Positions 16,615 through 26,476 of a stretch of 64,000 nt of DNA are shown here, one piece after another. The stretch comes from Thermodesulfobacteriota bacterium (GTDB taxonomy: Bacteria; Desulfobacterota; QYQD01). Under the pieces are notes generated by a model. That model did not search any database. It saw nothing but the letters and a program-made list of their open reading frames with translations, and had not been told where the DNA came from. The stretch lies in NCBI GenBank assembly GCA_031082315.1, contig JAVHLC010000009.1, positions 71,209 to 135,208 of the forward strand. Reading direction: 5' to 3'. Made by a program: the position numbers and the translations under genes. Within the stretch, counting starts at the first letter, position 1; the number at the start of each line of letters is the position of its first letter.

Positions 16615-19203
16615 ATGCCAAAAGGACTGCGCAGTAAATTTATCTTTTTCTTCTTACTCATCCTGTTAGCTGTATTTTTTACGCTCCCGTCTTTTAATAA
16701 GAATCTCCCCTCCTGGTGGAAAAAATACCTGGGTAGTGAAGGATTCAAACTCGGTCTGGATCTTCAGGGGGGTATGCACCTCATACTCCGCGTGGATGTT
16801 GAGCAGGCTATTAATAACACTCTTGAATTCTCGGCGCGCGACCTTAAGGAAGTACTTCAGAAAAGAGAGATTACGGCTATACAACTGCAAAGCAATAATC
16901 CGCATCAAGTCATTTTTTCCCTGCCTAATAAGGAAGCAGAAACCCAGGCTAAAAAAATAATAGCGGATGAATTCCCGGATATGGGAATAGTCTCCTCAAG
17001 TATCGACGGGGCATTCCCCCGGTTGACGCTGGGTCTTAAGAATGCCGTCCTCAAAGACATTAGCGACAACGCCGTGGATCGCAGCCTGGAGATCATACGC
17101 AACCGTATCGACCAGTTCGGAGTGGCTGAACCGATCATAGTCCGTCAGGGTGAAGACGAAATAGTGGTGCAACTGCCGGGGGTCAAAGATCCGCAGAGGG
17201 CCCTGGCCTTGATCGGTCAAACCGCACTTCTGGAATTCAGGCTGGTTGACGACCAGACGCAATTGGACCTCAACCGGCTGATGGATGAGGCCATGCGTTC
17301 GGGCCGGCTAAGGGAGGGGTTCAGTCCGGCAGATCTTAACAACGCGTTGCGCCCGTTTATACCCGCAGACAGAGAGGTTTATCTGGAAAAACGGGAACGC
17401 AAGGAAACCGGCGTTATAGAAAAGATACCTCTCCTCGTCTGGAGCAAGACCATGATGACCGGTGATGCGATCAAAAATGCCCAGGTCAGGATTGGAGGAG
17501 ATTATAACGAACCATATGTGGCCTTAGAGCTGAATGACCGCGGGGGCCGTATCTTTGAAGAAATAACCGGCGCCAATGTAAACAAACGGCTGGCCATCAT
17601 CCTGGACGGGGTAGCCCGTTCAGCGCCGGTAATCCGGGAAAGGATCGCCGGGGGAAGCGCCCAGATCACCGGTTCTTTCACCTCGGAAGAGGCCCATGAT
17701 CTGGCCATAGTCCTCAAGGCCGGAGCGCTGCCGGCCCCGGTAAGGATCATTCAAAACGTAACCGTCGGCCCATCTCTGGGGCTGGATTCCATTCAAAAAG
17801 GGTTTATGTCGGGCATCGTAGGCACGCTGCTCGTTGTGATCTTCATGGTCTTCTATTACCGATTTTCGGGTATCCTGGCGAATTTCGCTCTCATGTTGAA
17901 CATCCTGTTTCTTTTTGCCGCCCTCTCTTTATTTAATGCCACCCTTACGTTGCCGGGCATCGCCGGCATTATCCTCTCTATTGGGATGGCCCTCGATTCC
18001 AACATCCTTATATTCGAGCGTATGCGTGAAGAATTCGCCCTGGGGAAACCCCTCAAGGCAGGCATTGACGGCGGCTTTGACAAGGCATACTGGACGATCA
18101 TCGACTCCCACGTAACTACTCTGATTACGGCCTTTGCCCTCTTTCTCTTTGGCACCGGCCCGATCAAAGGCTTTGCGGTGACCCTGAGCGTAGGCGTGAT
18201 ATTCAATCTTTTCACGGCCTTATTTGGCACCAAAATCGTCTATGACTACCTGAACTTCAACCGCCTGCTTAAGAAACTAAATTTTGTCAGTTTCTTAAGA
18301 AAACCAAGCATTAATTTTATCGGCATACGGCGTTATGCGTTTATCCTGTCCGGTGTTTTTGTGCTTCTGGGGGCGATAGCCTTTATTCAGATCTGGCGGG
18401 GGCAGGCCAATCTAGGGGTTGATTTCGCCGGCGGGACAATGCTGCAGCTCAAGGCCGAGGCGCCTTTCGATCTTAACGAAGTACGGAAAATTCTTATCAA
18501 AAACAATCTCAAAGATTGTGAGCTTCAACAGGTGACCGGGGACAATATCCTCATGGTGCGGGTAAAAAAATCTGAAAACGTGGTGGGTAACGTCGCCGAA
18601 ACTATCAGCAGCGTCCTGGCCCGGGAGATGCCGCAGAAACAATTTGCCCTGGAAAGCCGGGCAGAAATCGGCGCATCTGTCAGCAAGGCATTAAGGGGAA
18701 AGGCCCTTATTGCCATTGCCATATCCCTGGCCGGAATCATCGTCTATCTGGCCATACGCTTTGACCTCAAGTTTGGAGTGGCGGCGGCTATAGCCACGTT
18801 CCACGATGTCCTGGCCGTCCTGGGCATTCTTTATATCCTGGACAAGGAAATTACCCTGCTGATCGTTACGGCCCTCCTTACCTTGGCCGGTTATTCCTTG
18901 ACTGACACAGTAGTCGTCTTTGACCGCATACGTGAAAATATGACAAAACAGGTCAAGATGTCCTTTGCAGACATTATTAATCTCAGTGTGAACGAAGTGT
19001 TGGCACGAACGATCATTACTACAGCCACCGTTTTTATCGTACTGGTGGCCCTGCTCAGCCTGGGCGGCATAGTCATTCGTGATTTCGCCCTGGCCCTCCT
19101 CATCGGCGTTATGGTGGGCACCTACTCCTCGGTATTCGTAGCCAGCCCTATTGTCTATATCTGGCGAGGAGAAGGCAAGGCGCTCAAAGATAAGAAAAAA
19201 TAA
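16615..19203 (+). CDS. secDF: Single-chain protein translocase SecDF
   Basis: 862 residues from the ATG at 16615, with GGGAG ten bases upstream. A longer frame would run into tRNA-Leu and is rejected. The SecD part (about 1-540) has the first membrane helix, FKLGLDLQGGMHLILRVD, the periplasmic P1 domain and helices 2-6. The SecF part (about 560-862) begins with a new helix and has NLGVDFAGGTMLQL and a second six-helix set. SecDF uses the proton gradient to pull secreted proteins out of the SecYEG channel. Most relatives encode secD and secF separately, so the fusion is notable. yajC is not adjacent. Confidence 0.94.
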   Translation: MPKGLRSKFIFFFLLILLAVFFTLPSFNKNLPSWWKKYLGSEGFKLGLDLQGGMHLILRVDVEQAINNTLEFSARDLKEVLQKREITAIQLQSNNPHQVIFSLPNKEAETQAKKIIADEFPDMGIVSSSIDGAFPRLTLGLKNAVLKDISDNAVDRSLEIIRNRIDQFGVAEPIIVRQGEDEIVVQLPGVKDPQRALALIGQTALLEFRLVDDQTQLDLNRLMDEAMRSGRLREGFSPADLNNALRPFIPADREVYLEKRERKETGVIEKIPLLVWSKTMMTGDAIKNAQVRIGGDYNEPYVALELNDRGGRIFEEITGANVNKRLAIILDGVARSAPVIRERIAGGSAQITGSFTSEEAHDLAIVLKAGALPAPVRIIQNVTVGPSLGLDSIQKGFMSGIVGTLLVVIFMVFYYRFSGILANFALMLNILFLFAALSLFNATLTLPGIAGIILSIGMALDSNILIFERMREEFALGKPLKAGIDGGFDKAYWTIIDSHVTTLITAFALFLFGTGPIKGFAVTLSVGVIFNLFTALFGTKIVYDYLNFNRLLKKLNFVSFLRKPSINFIGIRRYAFILSGVFVLLGAIAFIQIWRGQANLGVDFAGGTMLQLKAEAPFDLNEVRKILIKNNLKDCELQQVTGDNILMVRVKKSENVVGNVAETISSVLAREMPQKQFALESRAEIGASVSKALRGKALIAIAISLAGIIVYLAIRFDLKFGVAAAIATFHDVLAVLGILYILDKEITLLIVTALLTLAGYSLTDTVVVFDRIRENMTKQVKMSFADIINLSVNEVLARTIITTATVFIVLVALLSLGGIVIRDFALALLIGVMVGTYSSVFVASPIVYIWRGEGKALKDKKK

Positions 19204-19240
19204 AGGCCGGCCATCCATATCAGGAATAGCCGGCCTTTAT
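19202..19240. terminator. Bidirectional terminator between secDF and rpoD
   Basis: Stem TAAAGGCCGGC / GCCGGCCTTTA with an 18-base loop, placed between the two convergent genes. Confidence 0.75.
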
Positions 19241-19275
19241 AGGAGCACGTCAGACAACGCAGTGGCCGTTAATCT

Positions 19276-20646
19276 CTAGTCGTGGAAATGCCTCAGCTTC
19301 TCCCTCCGGGTAGAATGACGCAGCCGGTTGAGCGCTTTTTTTTCGATCTGTCTTATACGTTCACGCGAGACGTTAAACCGCTTTCCAATCTCTTCAAGTG
19401 TATATTCAGCATCCTCTCCAATCCCAAATCTCAAACGGATGATCTTCTCCTCACGAGGGCTGAGAGTGCACAAAATACTCTTGACACTCTCCGACAGTTC
19501 CTGTTCTTTTACTGTATCATAAGGAGATAAGGATTTTTGATTTTCAATAAAATCTCCCAGAGTACTGTCTTCATCGCCTACCGGAGTCTCTAATGAAATC
19601 GGCTCCCGGGACGCTTCCAGGATAGAAATAATCTTGTCCATGGGAAGAGCAGTCCTCTCCGCCAGCTCATAAGGCGTAGGATCTCTTCCCAATTCCTTGA
19701 GAAGGGCGTAATAAGCCTTAAAAAATTGGCTGCGTAACTCCAGGAAATGCACCGGCAACCTTATAGTCCTCGTCTTGTCCAGGATAGCCCGGGTTATGGC
19801 CTGCCGTATCCACCAACTGGCGTAGGTGCTGAATTTATTGCCCTTACTATAATCGAACCGGAAGACTGCCCGCATAAGACCCAGGTTTCCCTCCTGGATA
19901 AGGTCGGCAAGATTTAAACCTTGGTACATATACTTCTTGGCAATGCTCACCACCAGGCGGAGGTTAGCCCTGATCATCTCATCCTTGGCCTTCTCAATGG
20001 CTTCAATCTCTTTGGTTACACCGGCCAACAACTTCTTAATTTTTTTGGGTTCAGGATACCGGGCGGCCAATTCTCTGACATTTTTGAGAAGGTAATTGAG
20101 ATGCTGTTTTTTAGGTTTAAGCGAGGGATCCCGTTCCCTCCAGGTGCTAATTCGCTCATGGATGGCCTTTAATTCCGGTTCCCTGCCACGGGTCTTGAGC
20201 ACTACCTGGAGAAGCATTTCGTAACCCGACTGAATAATGCGGCTCAGCTCCTCCTCTTTTCCAGGTGTAAGCAAGGGGAACCGCCCCATCTCCCGCAAGT
20301 AGGTCGTCGTCACCTCAAACGGTTCCTCAAACTCCTCTGTCTCCTTTTCAACAAGTTCGGCGGCTTCCACCACTTCTTCCACCTGTTCCTTATCCCTGCC
20401 CTTCGGCCATTCGGCTTCGGCAGAATCGATCTCATCTATTGCGGGGGCTTCTTCAACCACCTCGATATCGTTCTTACTCAAAAATTCGAAAATCTCTTCG
20501 ATCTCGTGGGGATCGTTGACGTCTGAAGGCAGCAATTCGTTCAGATCCTCATACGTAATCTGCTCTTTTTTACCGACAGCTTTCAGTAATCTTACTTTGT
20601 CCAGTTTATTCATATGCACGTACGGCTCACCAATTGCTAAATCCAT
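19276..20646 (-). CDS. rpoD: Sigma-70 family RNA polymerase sigma factor, primary type (RpoD-like)
   Basis: 456 residues. Region 1.1 is present (ITYEDLNELLPSDVNDPHEI), which is typical of primary sigma factors, and an acidic stretch follows. Region 2 includes the core-binding NLRLVVSIAKKYMYQGLNLADLIQEGN segment and FSTYASWWIRQAITRAI (2.3-2.4). Region 4.2 is YTLEEIGKRFNVSRERIRQI. The E. coli non-essential insertion is absent. Off-consensus points are LDKTRTIRLPVHFLE in 2.4-3.0 and the C-terminal RHSTRREKLRHFHD. It may be the housekeeping sigma or a group 2 paralogue; dnaG is not adjacent. The start is uncertain: a second Met 11 codons in may be the true one. Confidence 0.88.
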   Translation of the reverse strand: MDLAIGEPYVHMNKLDKVRLLKAVGKKEQITYEDLNELLPSDVNDPHEIEEIFEFLSKNDIEVVEEAPAIDEIDSAEAEWPKGRDKEQVEEVVEAAELVEKETEEFEEPFEVTTTYLREMGRFPLLTPGKEEELSRIIQSGYEMLLQVVLKTRGREPELKAIHERISTWRERDPSLKPKKQHLNYLLKNVRELAARYPEPKKIKKLLAGVTKEIEAIEKAKDEMIRANLRLVVSIAKKYMYQGLNLADLIQEGNLGLMRAVFRFDYSKGNKFSTYASWWIRQAITRAILDKTRTIRLPVHFLELRSQFFKAYYALLKELGRDPTPYELAERTALPMDKIISILEASREPISLETPVGDEDSTLGDFIENQKSLSPYDTVKEQELSESVKSILCTLSPREEKIIRLRFGIGEDAEYTLEEIGKRFNVSRERIRQIEKKALNRLRHSTRREKLRHFHD

Positions 20647-20962
20647 TAAAATAAAATATCCGGCCTCCGGTCGGCCTGTGGCCGGCAGATATGTATTTGT
20701 TTTATGTTAAATTTTAATCACTGTCTGCCGGCTTGTAAAGGAATAAAATTATATAAAGTTTTGTAGCTTAACACGAATTATATATTATGCAAGTAAAAAA
20801 TGGGCCATTGTCAAGTCAAAATAGAAAAGGCCGGTTTTCATGTCGGAGACCCGTCGGGGCGAACTTCACGCTTCCAGCAATCTCGCCTCAGGCGGATCAG
20901 TAAAAACCAAGGCAAACAACATGTTAAGCTGAACGCGAACGCTTACAGCTCATCCGGAATTT
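20647..20962. other. Intergenic stretch between rpoD and the GH57 gene
   Basis: No gene is seen. It holds the degenerate element A copy (20835-20960) and an AT-rich segment at 20740-20800 that could serve the rpoD promoter, though no clean -35/-10 pair was found. Confidence 0.5.
20835..20960. repeat. Palindromic interspersed element A, copy 4 (degenerate)
   Basis: The AAACAACATGTTAAGCTGAA marker and a CTCATCCGGAATTTTC end are kept, but the left end has decayed (TTTTCATGTCGGAGAC). It ends three bases from the stop codon of the GH57 gene. Confidence 0.65.
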
Positions 20963-23389
20963 TCACGCCCAATCCGGCCATTTCAATATTTCTTTAGACA
21001 ATCCTATCCTTAGGGCAAAATCTTCAAAACTTTTTCGGAGGGCAGGCTCAGGTCTTGCGCATTCAGAACAAAAATCCAGGAAAAGATTCTGTGACCGCCA
21101 GAGATCTAATGAAATATTGAACATCCTGGCCACCTCCAGTACCTCATGCGCCGACGCCAATACCATTTTGGGATCTAGTTGCCTGAGTTCTCCTAAAACT
21201 TCTTCTAATTTCGGGGTTAATATCCTGTTAAGCTTTTCATGGTACGGCTGATAGTTCCATCTCCGGCCATACTCCCATAGGGCGCTTATCTCCTGGAAGG
21301 CCCCGGTAGAAGGCAGTGTTTGTGCTGTTTGCACCAAATGCCAGTCAAGGCCATTGGAGATAGCAACCAGCATCTGCCTGGGAATAGGGTAAGATAAACC
21401 TGCCAATGAGCGGATCGTACCTTCATCCTGCCTGGCCAGCCGTTCGAAAGTCTCGTTATATTCTTCAAGGCGAGGCCCCAGGGCTATCTCGATCAGCCTG
21501 CGCCGTTCCTCAATAAAGATATCTTCTAATCGATAGGTACTCTCCGGAAATTCTTTAAGCATAACAGCGTAAACATTCCCTGGAGAACCGTCCTTAAAGT
21601 TTTTGAAAAGCTGCCTCTTTAATTCCTCATATTCCTCAGGTGATCTGGATGGACAGAGGACGCAGTGAAAATCAAGTCCGCCGAAATGAAGAACAGCATA
21701 GGTCATGTCCTTTTCTTCCAGGGTCAATCGGGAAGAGGCGGAAAGCCTGCCTACGGCCAGGTCGGACGAACCGTGTGAATCTACCTGTATATCATGACAG
21801 GTTATGTCAAAACAGTAAATCCTATCTTGATCGATGCGCTCATGATAAATGGAACTTACGGCATAGTGCGCCAGAACCCTTTCCAGATCTACCATAGCCG
21901 GTTTTACTATTTTCTCCCAAACGCCCCTGCCATTACTGCATTCCCCGACATTACTCGGGGCCTTTTCCAGAGACGTAACGAACTCACCTTCGAGGTCCTC
22001 TCCAAAAGCACGCGCTAACTGGATGGCGCGACAGGCGTATTTTAAAATCTGTGTCGTCTCAAGACCGCTAATTTCATCGAAGAACCAGCCGCAACTGGTA
22101 AACATGAGCAGGCTGTGGCGCTGCATTTCAAGTAGTTTGAGGGCGCTCACCCTGGATTCCTGACTCATCACTCCCCTGCCCTGCTCCTTAAAAAACCTGT
22201 TTATGGATTCAGGGCTGCGATCCAGGATAATATTAATATAGGCATTGCGTGCGGTCCAGGGATCAGCAAAATACCCTGCACCTTTCAACACAAAAAGCCG
22301 GTCAAGCCTCTTCTTAAGACTATCCAATGTCAGGCGAAGAGGCGCCCGCCACCCCTGGTGCCATCCCGGATGTCCGGCATTACAGCCACAGTCCGCCCGC
22401 CAGCGCTCGACACCGTGGACACAACTCCATGATGAATCTTCATGAATCATTACTTCCCACTGTGGAGGATACTGTTCAAGAAAAGCGGCATAATTGATTA
22501 TTTCTACACGGGGGTCTTTGTGGATCTGGTTCAAGGCATAGGCCAGGGCCATGTCGCCGAAGCGATGGTGATGGCCGTATGACTCACCATCCGTAGCGAC
22601 ATGGGCTAACTGGACATTGTCCTCTTTCCAGTCAAAGGCAGAGAGAAGCCGATTATAGAAGTTGTCACCATTATTCAATAACCCTTCAAAGGCCACAGAG
22701 TGAGCGATAGCGGCATGGTAAAAGAAAATAGCAATCTCTCTTCCTGATGGCAAACGGCAAAGATAAGGAACCAGGGTATCAATATTACCATCCAACGCGG
22801 TCCACATCTTTTTACCAAGTGGCCGGCATTGCTTGGCCTGCCGCGGAGCCAGCATGGTGAAACGGACGCCTTCAGCAGCCAGTGCCTCCAGTGTCGCGGT
22901 ATCCACAGCCGTTTCCGCCAGCCACATTCCTTCCGGCTGGCGGCCAAAGCGATATCGGAAGTCAGCTATGCCCCATTTAACCTGCGTCTCCTTATCTCTA
23001 CTGCCGGCCAGCGGCATGATAACGTGATTATAGACCTGGGCTACGGCGTTACCGTGTCCGTTGTATCTCTCGCAGCTAAGACGATCACCTTCTATTATCC
23101 ATCGCAGAGTCTCCGGGGCATACTCAGACATCCATGAAAGGAGAGTGGGGCCAAAATTAAAGCTTATAAAATCATAGTTGTTGACAATATTTATTATGCG
23201 GCCTTCATTATCAAGCATCCTGGATCGACTGTTGGGTGCGTAGCCTTCGGCATTGACGCGTTCATTCCAATCGTGATAGGGAAAGGCGGAATCTTGAATT
23301 TCAACGGCTTCCAGCCACGGATTTTCCCGGGGCGGCTGATAAAAGTGCCCGTGCATACAGATGAAACGCTTAGAGGAGCTTTTTTTCAT
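20963..23389 (-). CDS. Glycoside hydrolase family 57 protein with DUF3536-type C-terminus
   Basis: 808 residues. The N-terminal half is a GH57 domain: HGHFYQPPRENPW at residue 13 on, MWLAETAVD with the likely nucleophile Glu (about 154-162), and ATDGESYGHHHRFGD with the acid Asp (about 266). The C-terminal half fits the DUF3536 region that accompanies GH57 in many anaerobes. The family acts on alpha-glucans (amylase, 4-alpha-glucanotransferase, branching enzyme), but the exact activity cannot be read from the sequence. Cytoplasmic, no signal peptide. It stands alone, with no glycogen genes nearby. Confidence 0.88.
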   Translation of the reverse strand: MKKSSSKRFICMHGHFYQPPRENPWLEAVEIQDSAFPYHDWNERVNAEGYAPNSRSRMLDNEGRIINIVNNYDFISFNFGPTLLSWMSEYAPETLRWIIEGDRLSCERYNGHGNAVAQVYNHVIMPLAGSRDKETQVKWGIADFRYRFGRQPEGMWLAETAVDTATLEALAAEGVRFTMLAPRQAKQCRPLGKKMWTALDGNIDTLVPYLCRLPSGREIAIFFYHAAIAHSVAFEGLLNNGDNFYNRLLSAFDWKEDNVQLAHVATDGESYGHHHRFGDMALAYALNQIHKDPRVEIINYAAFLEQYPPQWEVMIHEDSSWSCVHGVERWRADCGCNAGHPGWHQGWRAPLRLTLDSLKKRLDRLFVLKGAGYFADPWTARNAYINIILDRSPESINRFFKEQGRGVMSQESRVSALKLLEMQRHSLLMFTSCGWFFDEISGLETTQILKYACRAIQLARAFGEDLEGEFVTSLEKAPSNVGECSNGRGVWEKIVKPAMVDLERVLAHYAVSSIYHERIDQDRIYCFDITCHDIQVDSHGSSDLAVGRLSASSRLTLEEKDMTYAVLHFGGLDFHCVLCPSRSPEEYEELKRQLFKNFKDGSPGNVYAVMLKEFPESTYRLEDIFIEERRRLIEIALGPRLEEYNETFERLARQDEGTIRSLAGLSYPIPRQMLVAISNGLDWHLVQTAQTLPSTGAFQEISALWEYGRRWNYQPYHEKLNRILTPKLEEVLGELRQLDPKMVLASAHEVLEVARMFNISLDLWRSQNLFLDFCSECARPEPALRKSFEDFALRIGLSKEILKWPDWA

Positions 23390-23610
23390 TTAGGTCTCAA
23401 CCGGCTATTACTCTCGATGGAGTCTTTATGGGGAAAGATAGCACAGAGGATGATCTTATGGCAAGAAAAGCCTTATAAAACTTGTCCACAAAGCAAACAA
23501 TCTATCCGGCCCCATATCCGACTCGCCACATTTCCCTTTACTACTTAAGTTCAAGATTGTAATTTAAGCATACCTTAATAAACTGAATTTTATGAGCGGA
23601 GACTGATATC

Positions 23611-24267
23611 ATGGGAAAGATATTGATGGTTCTGGCCACGCGCAACAAAGGTAAGGTCGCTGAATTCCGGGAGATGTTTAAGGGCTTCCCGGTGGAAATA
23701 AAGAGCCTGCTTGATTTCGGCTCTATCCCTCAGGCGGAAGAAGACGGCGAGACATTTGATGACAATGCCTATAAGAAGGCCTCCTTTACGGCCAAGGTGC
23801 TGGGTATTCCGGTAGTCGCGGAAGATTCCGGGCTTGTGGTCGAGGCCCTGGATGGGGCTCCGGGTGTGTATTCCGCCCGCTATGCCGGCGAACAGGCTAC
23901 GGACGAAGAAAATATCGCCAAACTTTTAAAAGAAATGAAAGGTAAAACAAACCGGGCCGCTTATTTTGTCTCCGTCATCTCCGTAGCCGTACCTTCCGGC
24001 CCGGCCCTTACCTACGAAGGCCGCTGCGAAGGCCTTATTGCCGAAACTCCCTCCGGGGAAAATGGTTTTGGCTACGACCCCGTATTCTATTACCCGCCCA
24101 TGAAAAAAACCTTTGCCGAGATGTCTATCAAAGAGAAAAATGAGGTAAGCCACCGGGGCAAGGCCCTGGCCGAACTTAAACAGGAATTTGACAAGGTACT
24201 TACCTGGATCAAACAAAGGCTGGCTGAAACAAAACCGCCCCGTGACCACCACGATCACGACCGCTGA
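23611..24267 (+). CDS. rdgB: XTP/dITP diphosphatase (RdgB/HAM1)
   Basis: 218 residues. Hydrolyses non-canonical purine triphosphates (XTP, dITP) to monophosphates, which keeps them out of nucleic acids. The substrate-binding start LATRNKGKVAEF, the catalytic AEDSGLVVEALDGAPGVYSARYAG, the GFGYDPVFYYP loop and the SHRGKAL signature are all present. The His/Asp-rich tail (DHHDHDR) is an extra. Cytoplasmic homodimer in known cases. Confidence 0.95.
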   Translation: MGKILMVLATRNKGKVAEFREMFKGFPVEIKSLLDFGSIPQAEEDGETFDDNAYKKASFTAKVLGIPVVAEDSGLVVEALDGAPGVYSARYAGEQATDEENIAKLLKEMKGKTNRAAYFVSVISVAVPSGPALTYEGRCEGLIAETPSGENGFGYDPVFYYPPMKKTFAEMSIKEKNEVSHRGKALAELKQEFDKVLTWIKQRLAETKPPRDHHDHDR

Positions 24268-24377
24268 ACTTATTATTGCGGGGTCTTCGTATTGGCCTGG
24301 AGTATTTTTCTTTTTGCTTGCTTTGGATAAAGAATACGCATAGAATATAATAAATTCGTAACGTTGGAGGTCGCTTT

Positions 24378-24785
24378 GTGATCGACACCACTACCATCAT
24401 CTTAGGGATTCTGGCCCTGGTAATCACTATATGGACCGTTTTGTTTGTGCTGATATTCCGGCAAGCCAAGCGCATGGCCGCAGCCCTGGAAAATTTTTTT
24501 GATAATATACAGAGAGACCTGGCGCCACTCATTACGGACTTAAGTAATGCCTCGCAGAAGATCTCGCAACTGTCGGAGAATGTAGATCAAAAGCTTAACC
24601 AGACCAATGACCTCTTTGCTGTCATAAAAGACACGAGCGAGGCAATGGCCATGGTCTCTCACCTTATCAAAGAAGGGGTGACCGCGACAACCACATACGT
24701 TAGAAGTGCGGCTGCCGGCTTCGGGGCCGTCTTTGAGTTCTTATCCAAACACATAGGCAAGGGAGGTGGCAAACATGGCGAGTGA
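24378..24785 (+). CDS. DUF948-like membrane-anchored protein
   Basis: 135 residues with GTG start and GGAGG seven bases upstream. One N-terminal membrane helix (about 6-27) is followed by an amphipathic, coiled-coil-like region (NIQRDLAPLITDLSNASQ through VDQKLNQTNDLF). This is the architecture of DUF948 proteins, often paired with a YtxH-domain protein as here. The stop overlaps the next gene's start by 11 bases, so the two are translationally coupled. Function unknown; an envelope-stress role is only an inference from the pairing. Confidence 0.7.
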   Translation: MIDTTTIILGILALVITIWTVLFVLIFRQAKRMAAALENFFDNIQRDLAPLITDLSNASQKISQLSENVDQKLNQTNDLFAVIKDTSEAMAMVSHLIKEGVTATTTYVRSAAAGFGAVFEFLSKHIGKGGGKHGE

Positions 24786-25116
24786 TGACAGAGGTTATAG
24801 CGCAGGGGCGGTAGTTCTTTCGTTCTTTATTGGCAGCCTGGTCGGTGCGGGCCTGGCGGTTCTTCTGGCTCCCGCTTCAGGGAGAGAAACGCGGGAAAAG
24901 ATCAAGGGATGGGCCGACACCGGTAAAGACCGCATCGCCGGCCTCGGCGGAGAGCTGAAAGAGAAGGCCGCGCATGTTTTTGAACATGGCAAAGAATATT
25001 ACGAACAAAAGAAACATATATTGTCTTCGGCTATTGAAGCCGGCAGGGAGGCCATGGAAAAGGAAAAGTCGAGGCTTTCTGCGACAGAATCAGAGACTAC
25101 TACCGCAACAGATTAA
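24775..25116 (+). CDS. YtxH-domain protein
   Basis: 113 residues from the ATG at 24775, which has GGGAGGTGG upstream. The YtxH pattern is clear: VVLSFFIGSLVGAGLAVLLA followed by PASGRETREKI, one membrane helix at the N-terminus and then an amphipathic, charged helix rich in Lys/Glu. Overlaps the DUF948-like gene and forms a two-gene operon with it. Confidence 0.82.
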   Translation: MASDDRGYSAGAVVLSFFIGSLVGAGLAVLLAPASGRETREKIKGWADTGKDRIAGLGGELKEKAAHVFEHGKEYYEQKKHILSSAIEAGREAMEKEKSRLSATESETTTATD

Positions 25117-25141
25117 ACAAAGGATACCCGCTTAGGTTCAG

Positions 25142-25300
25142 TACGGTTCACTTAAGATAAAGTCATCCCCGAATGCCTCTATCCCCGATACAAGCATTCG
25201 GGGACGGATATGGTTTTTCAGGCAGTTTAAACCAGATTCCCGCTCAGAATCGTTGCGGGAATGACAAAATTCGTGACCAATTATCCTTAAGTGAACCGTA
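25142..25300. mobile_element. MITE-like element with 19-bp terminal inverted repeats
   Basis: 159 bases. The left end TACGGTTCACTTAAGATAA (25142-25160) pairs with the right end TTATCCTTAAGTGAACCGTA (25281-25300), with one extra base. Inside are two hairpins, TCCCCGAATGC/GCATTCGGGGA and ATTCCCGC/GCGGGAAT. No frame encodes a transposase. It lies between convergent genes. Confidence 0.7.
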
Positions 25301-25337
25301 TTACGCTTAGACCCCATAAAGAGGGGGAAAGGGGAAA

Positions 25338-26156
25338 CTAAATCTCCTGTTCCCCCCACTTCAGTTTGTTACGCAATATAGAGAAGTAACCTCTCGCCGG
25401 TGATTTTACTATGTGCAGCAGCCCCTTTGCCCGGCAGATATTCACAGTTATGGATTCACCCCGGCCCAACTCATAGTTGACCTGCCCGTCCAGGATCAGG
25501 TGTACATCCGGAGACCTGGCAGTTACTTTTACTTTTATATTCGCCGAATCAGGAAGTATAATCGGACGGCTGCTCAACATAAAAGGGCAAATAGGCGTCA
25601 TTATAATCAGCTTTAGTTCCGGATGGACGATAGGCCCTCCGGCCGAAAGGTTGTAGGCCGTTGAACCGGTGGGCGTGGAGATGATCAGGCCATCACCCTC
25701 GTAGCTGGTGATAAGCTCGTCATCTTCCCAGACGAAAAGCTTAATCATATTGGAAAGGGCCCCTTTACTGATGACTATCTCATTCAGGGCGCTGCCGGTC
25801 CAGCGCCCGGAAGTTTCTGAAAATACCGTAGCCTGGAGCATCATCCTTTTCCCCACGGTGAAATCACCGGCCAAAAACCGCTCCAGCATCGTGTAAAGGC
25901 GGGTATTATAGCTGACTTCGGTCAGAAAACCGAGGCTGCCCAGATTGACCCCCAACACCGGAATTCTTTTGTTACCAAGCACCCGGGCCGCCCTAAGCAG
26001 AGTCCCATCGCCTCCGAGGACGATTACGGCGTCCAGGTCAGGCCTGGAAATGTCCGTAAAAACCTCGACACCGTGTTGCCTGAGCCATTTTTTCAGACTG
26101 CGAGCCACCTGCTCTGGTTTTCTATCCTCTTTTATCACCAGACCTATCTTCCGCAT
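25338..26156 (-). CDS. nadK: NAD kinase
   Basis: 272 residues. Phosphorylates NAD to NADP with ATP or polyphosphate. Family motifs: VIVLGGDGTLLRAAR (catalytic Asp in GGDG), LGVNLGSLGFLTEV, NEIVISKG, and EGDGLIISTPTGSTAYNLSAGGP. A GAGGTGA site lies six bases before the ATG. In many relatives nadK is beside recN; here both flanks are repeat elements. Confidence 0.96.
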   Translation of the reverse strand: MRKIGLVIKEDRKPEQVARSLKKWLRQHGVEVFTDISRPDLDAVIVLGGDGTLLRAARVLGNKRIPVLGVNLGSLGFLTEVSYNTRLYTMLERFLAGDFTVGKRMMLQATVFSETSGRWTGSALNEIVISKGALSNMIKLFVWEDDELITSYEGDGLIISTPTGSTAYNLSAGGPIVHPELKLIIMTPICPFMLSSRPIILPDSANIKVKVTARSPDVHLILDGQVNYELGRGESITVNICRAKGLLHIVKSPARGYFSILRNKLKWGEQEI

Positions 26157-26181
26157 GTATCACCTCAGTACAACTGTTCAA

Positions 26182-26350
26182 CTGGTTTCCATCCGAAAAC
26201 CCAAAAAATCCGGATGAGCTGTCAGCACTCAGCTATCGGCATGAAGCCGGTCCACCGTTCACTGTTGACCGTTTACCGAAAGAAAATGTCGGACAACGGT
26301 TAACGGATAACAAACATGCTGACAGCTAAGCGCTGATTGCTGATAGCCGT
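26182..26350. repeat. Palindromic interspersed element A, copy 5 (variant interior)
   Basis: The left end TTTCCATCCGAAAACC is kept; the right end is truncated at GCTGATAGCCG. The interior (CGGCATGAAGCCGGTCCACC ... GGATAACAAACATGCTGACA) matches the interior of copy 8 in inverse orientation, defining a subfamily. Confidence 0.75.
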
Positions 26351-26476
26351 TTTTTACCTATAACAAATGGCCTTATCCTCAGGCAAGCTAAAAATAGTAC
26401 CCCCTGCTCTGTTAGAAAATTGGTAACAAGTTAGCGTTTTGAAAATGCATGATAAAAAGTGCAAAGAAACATATCA

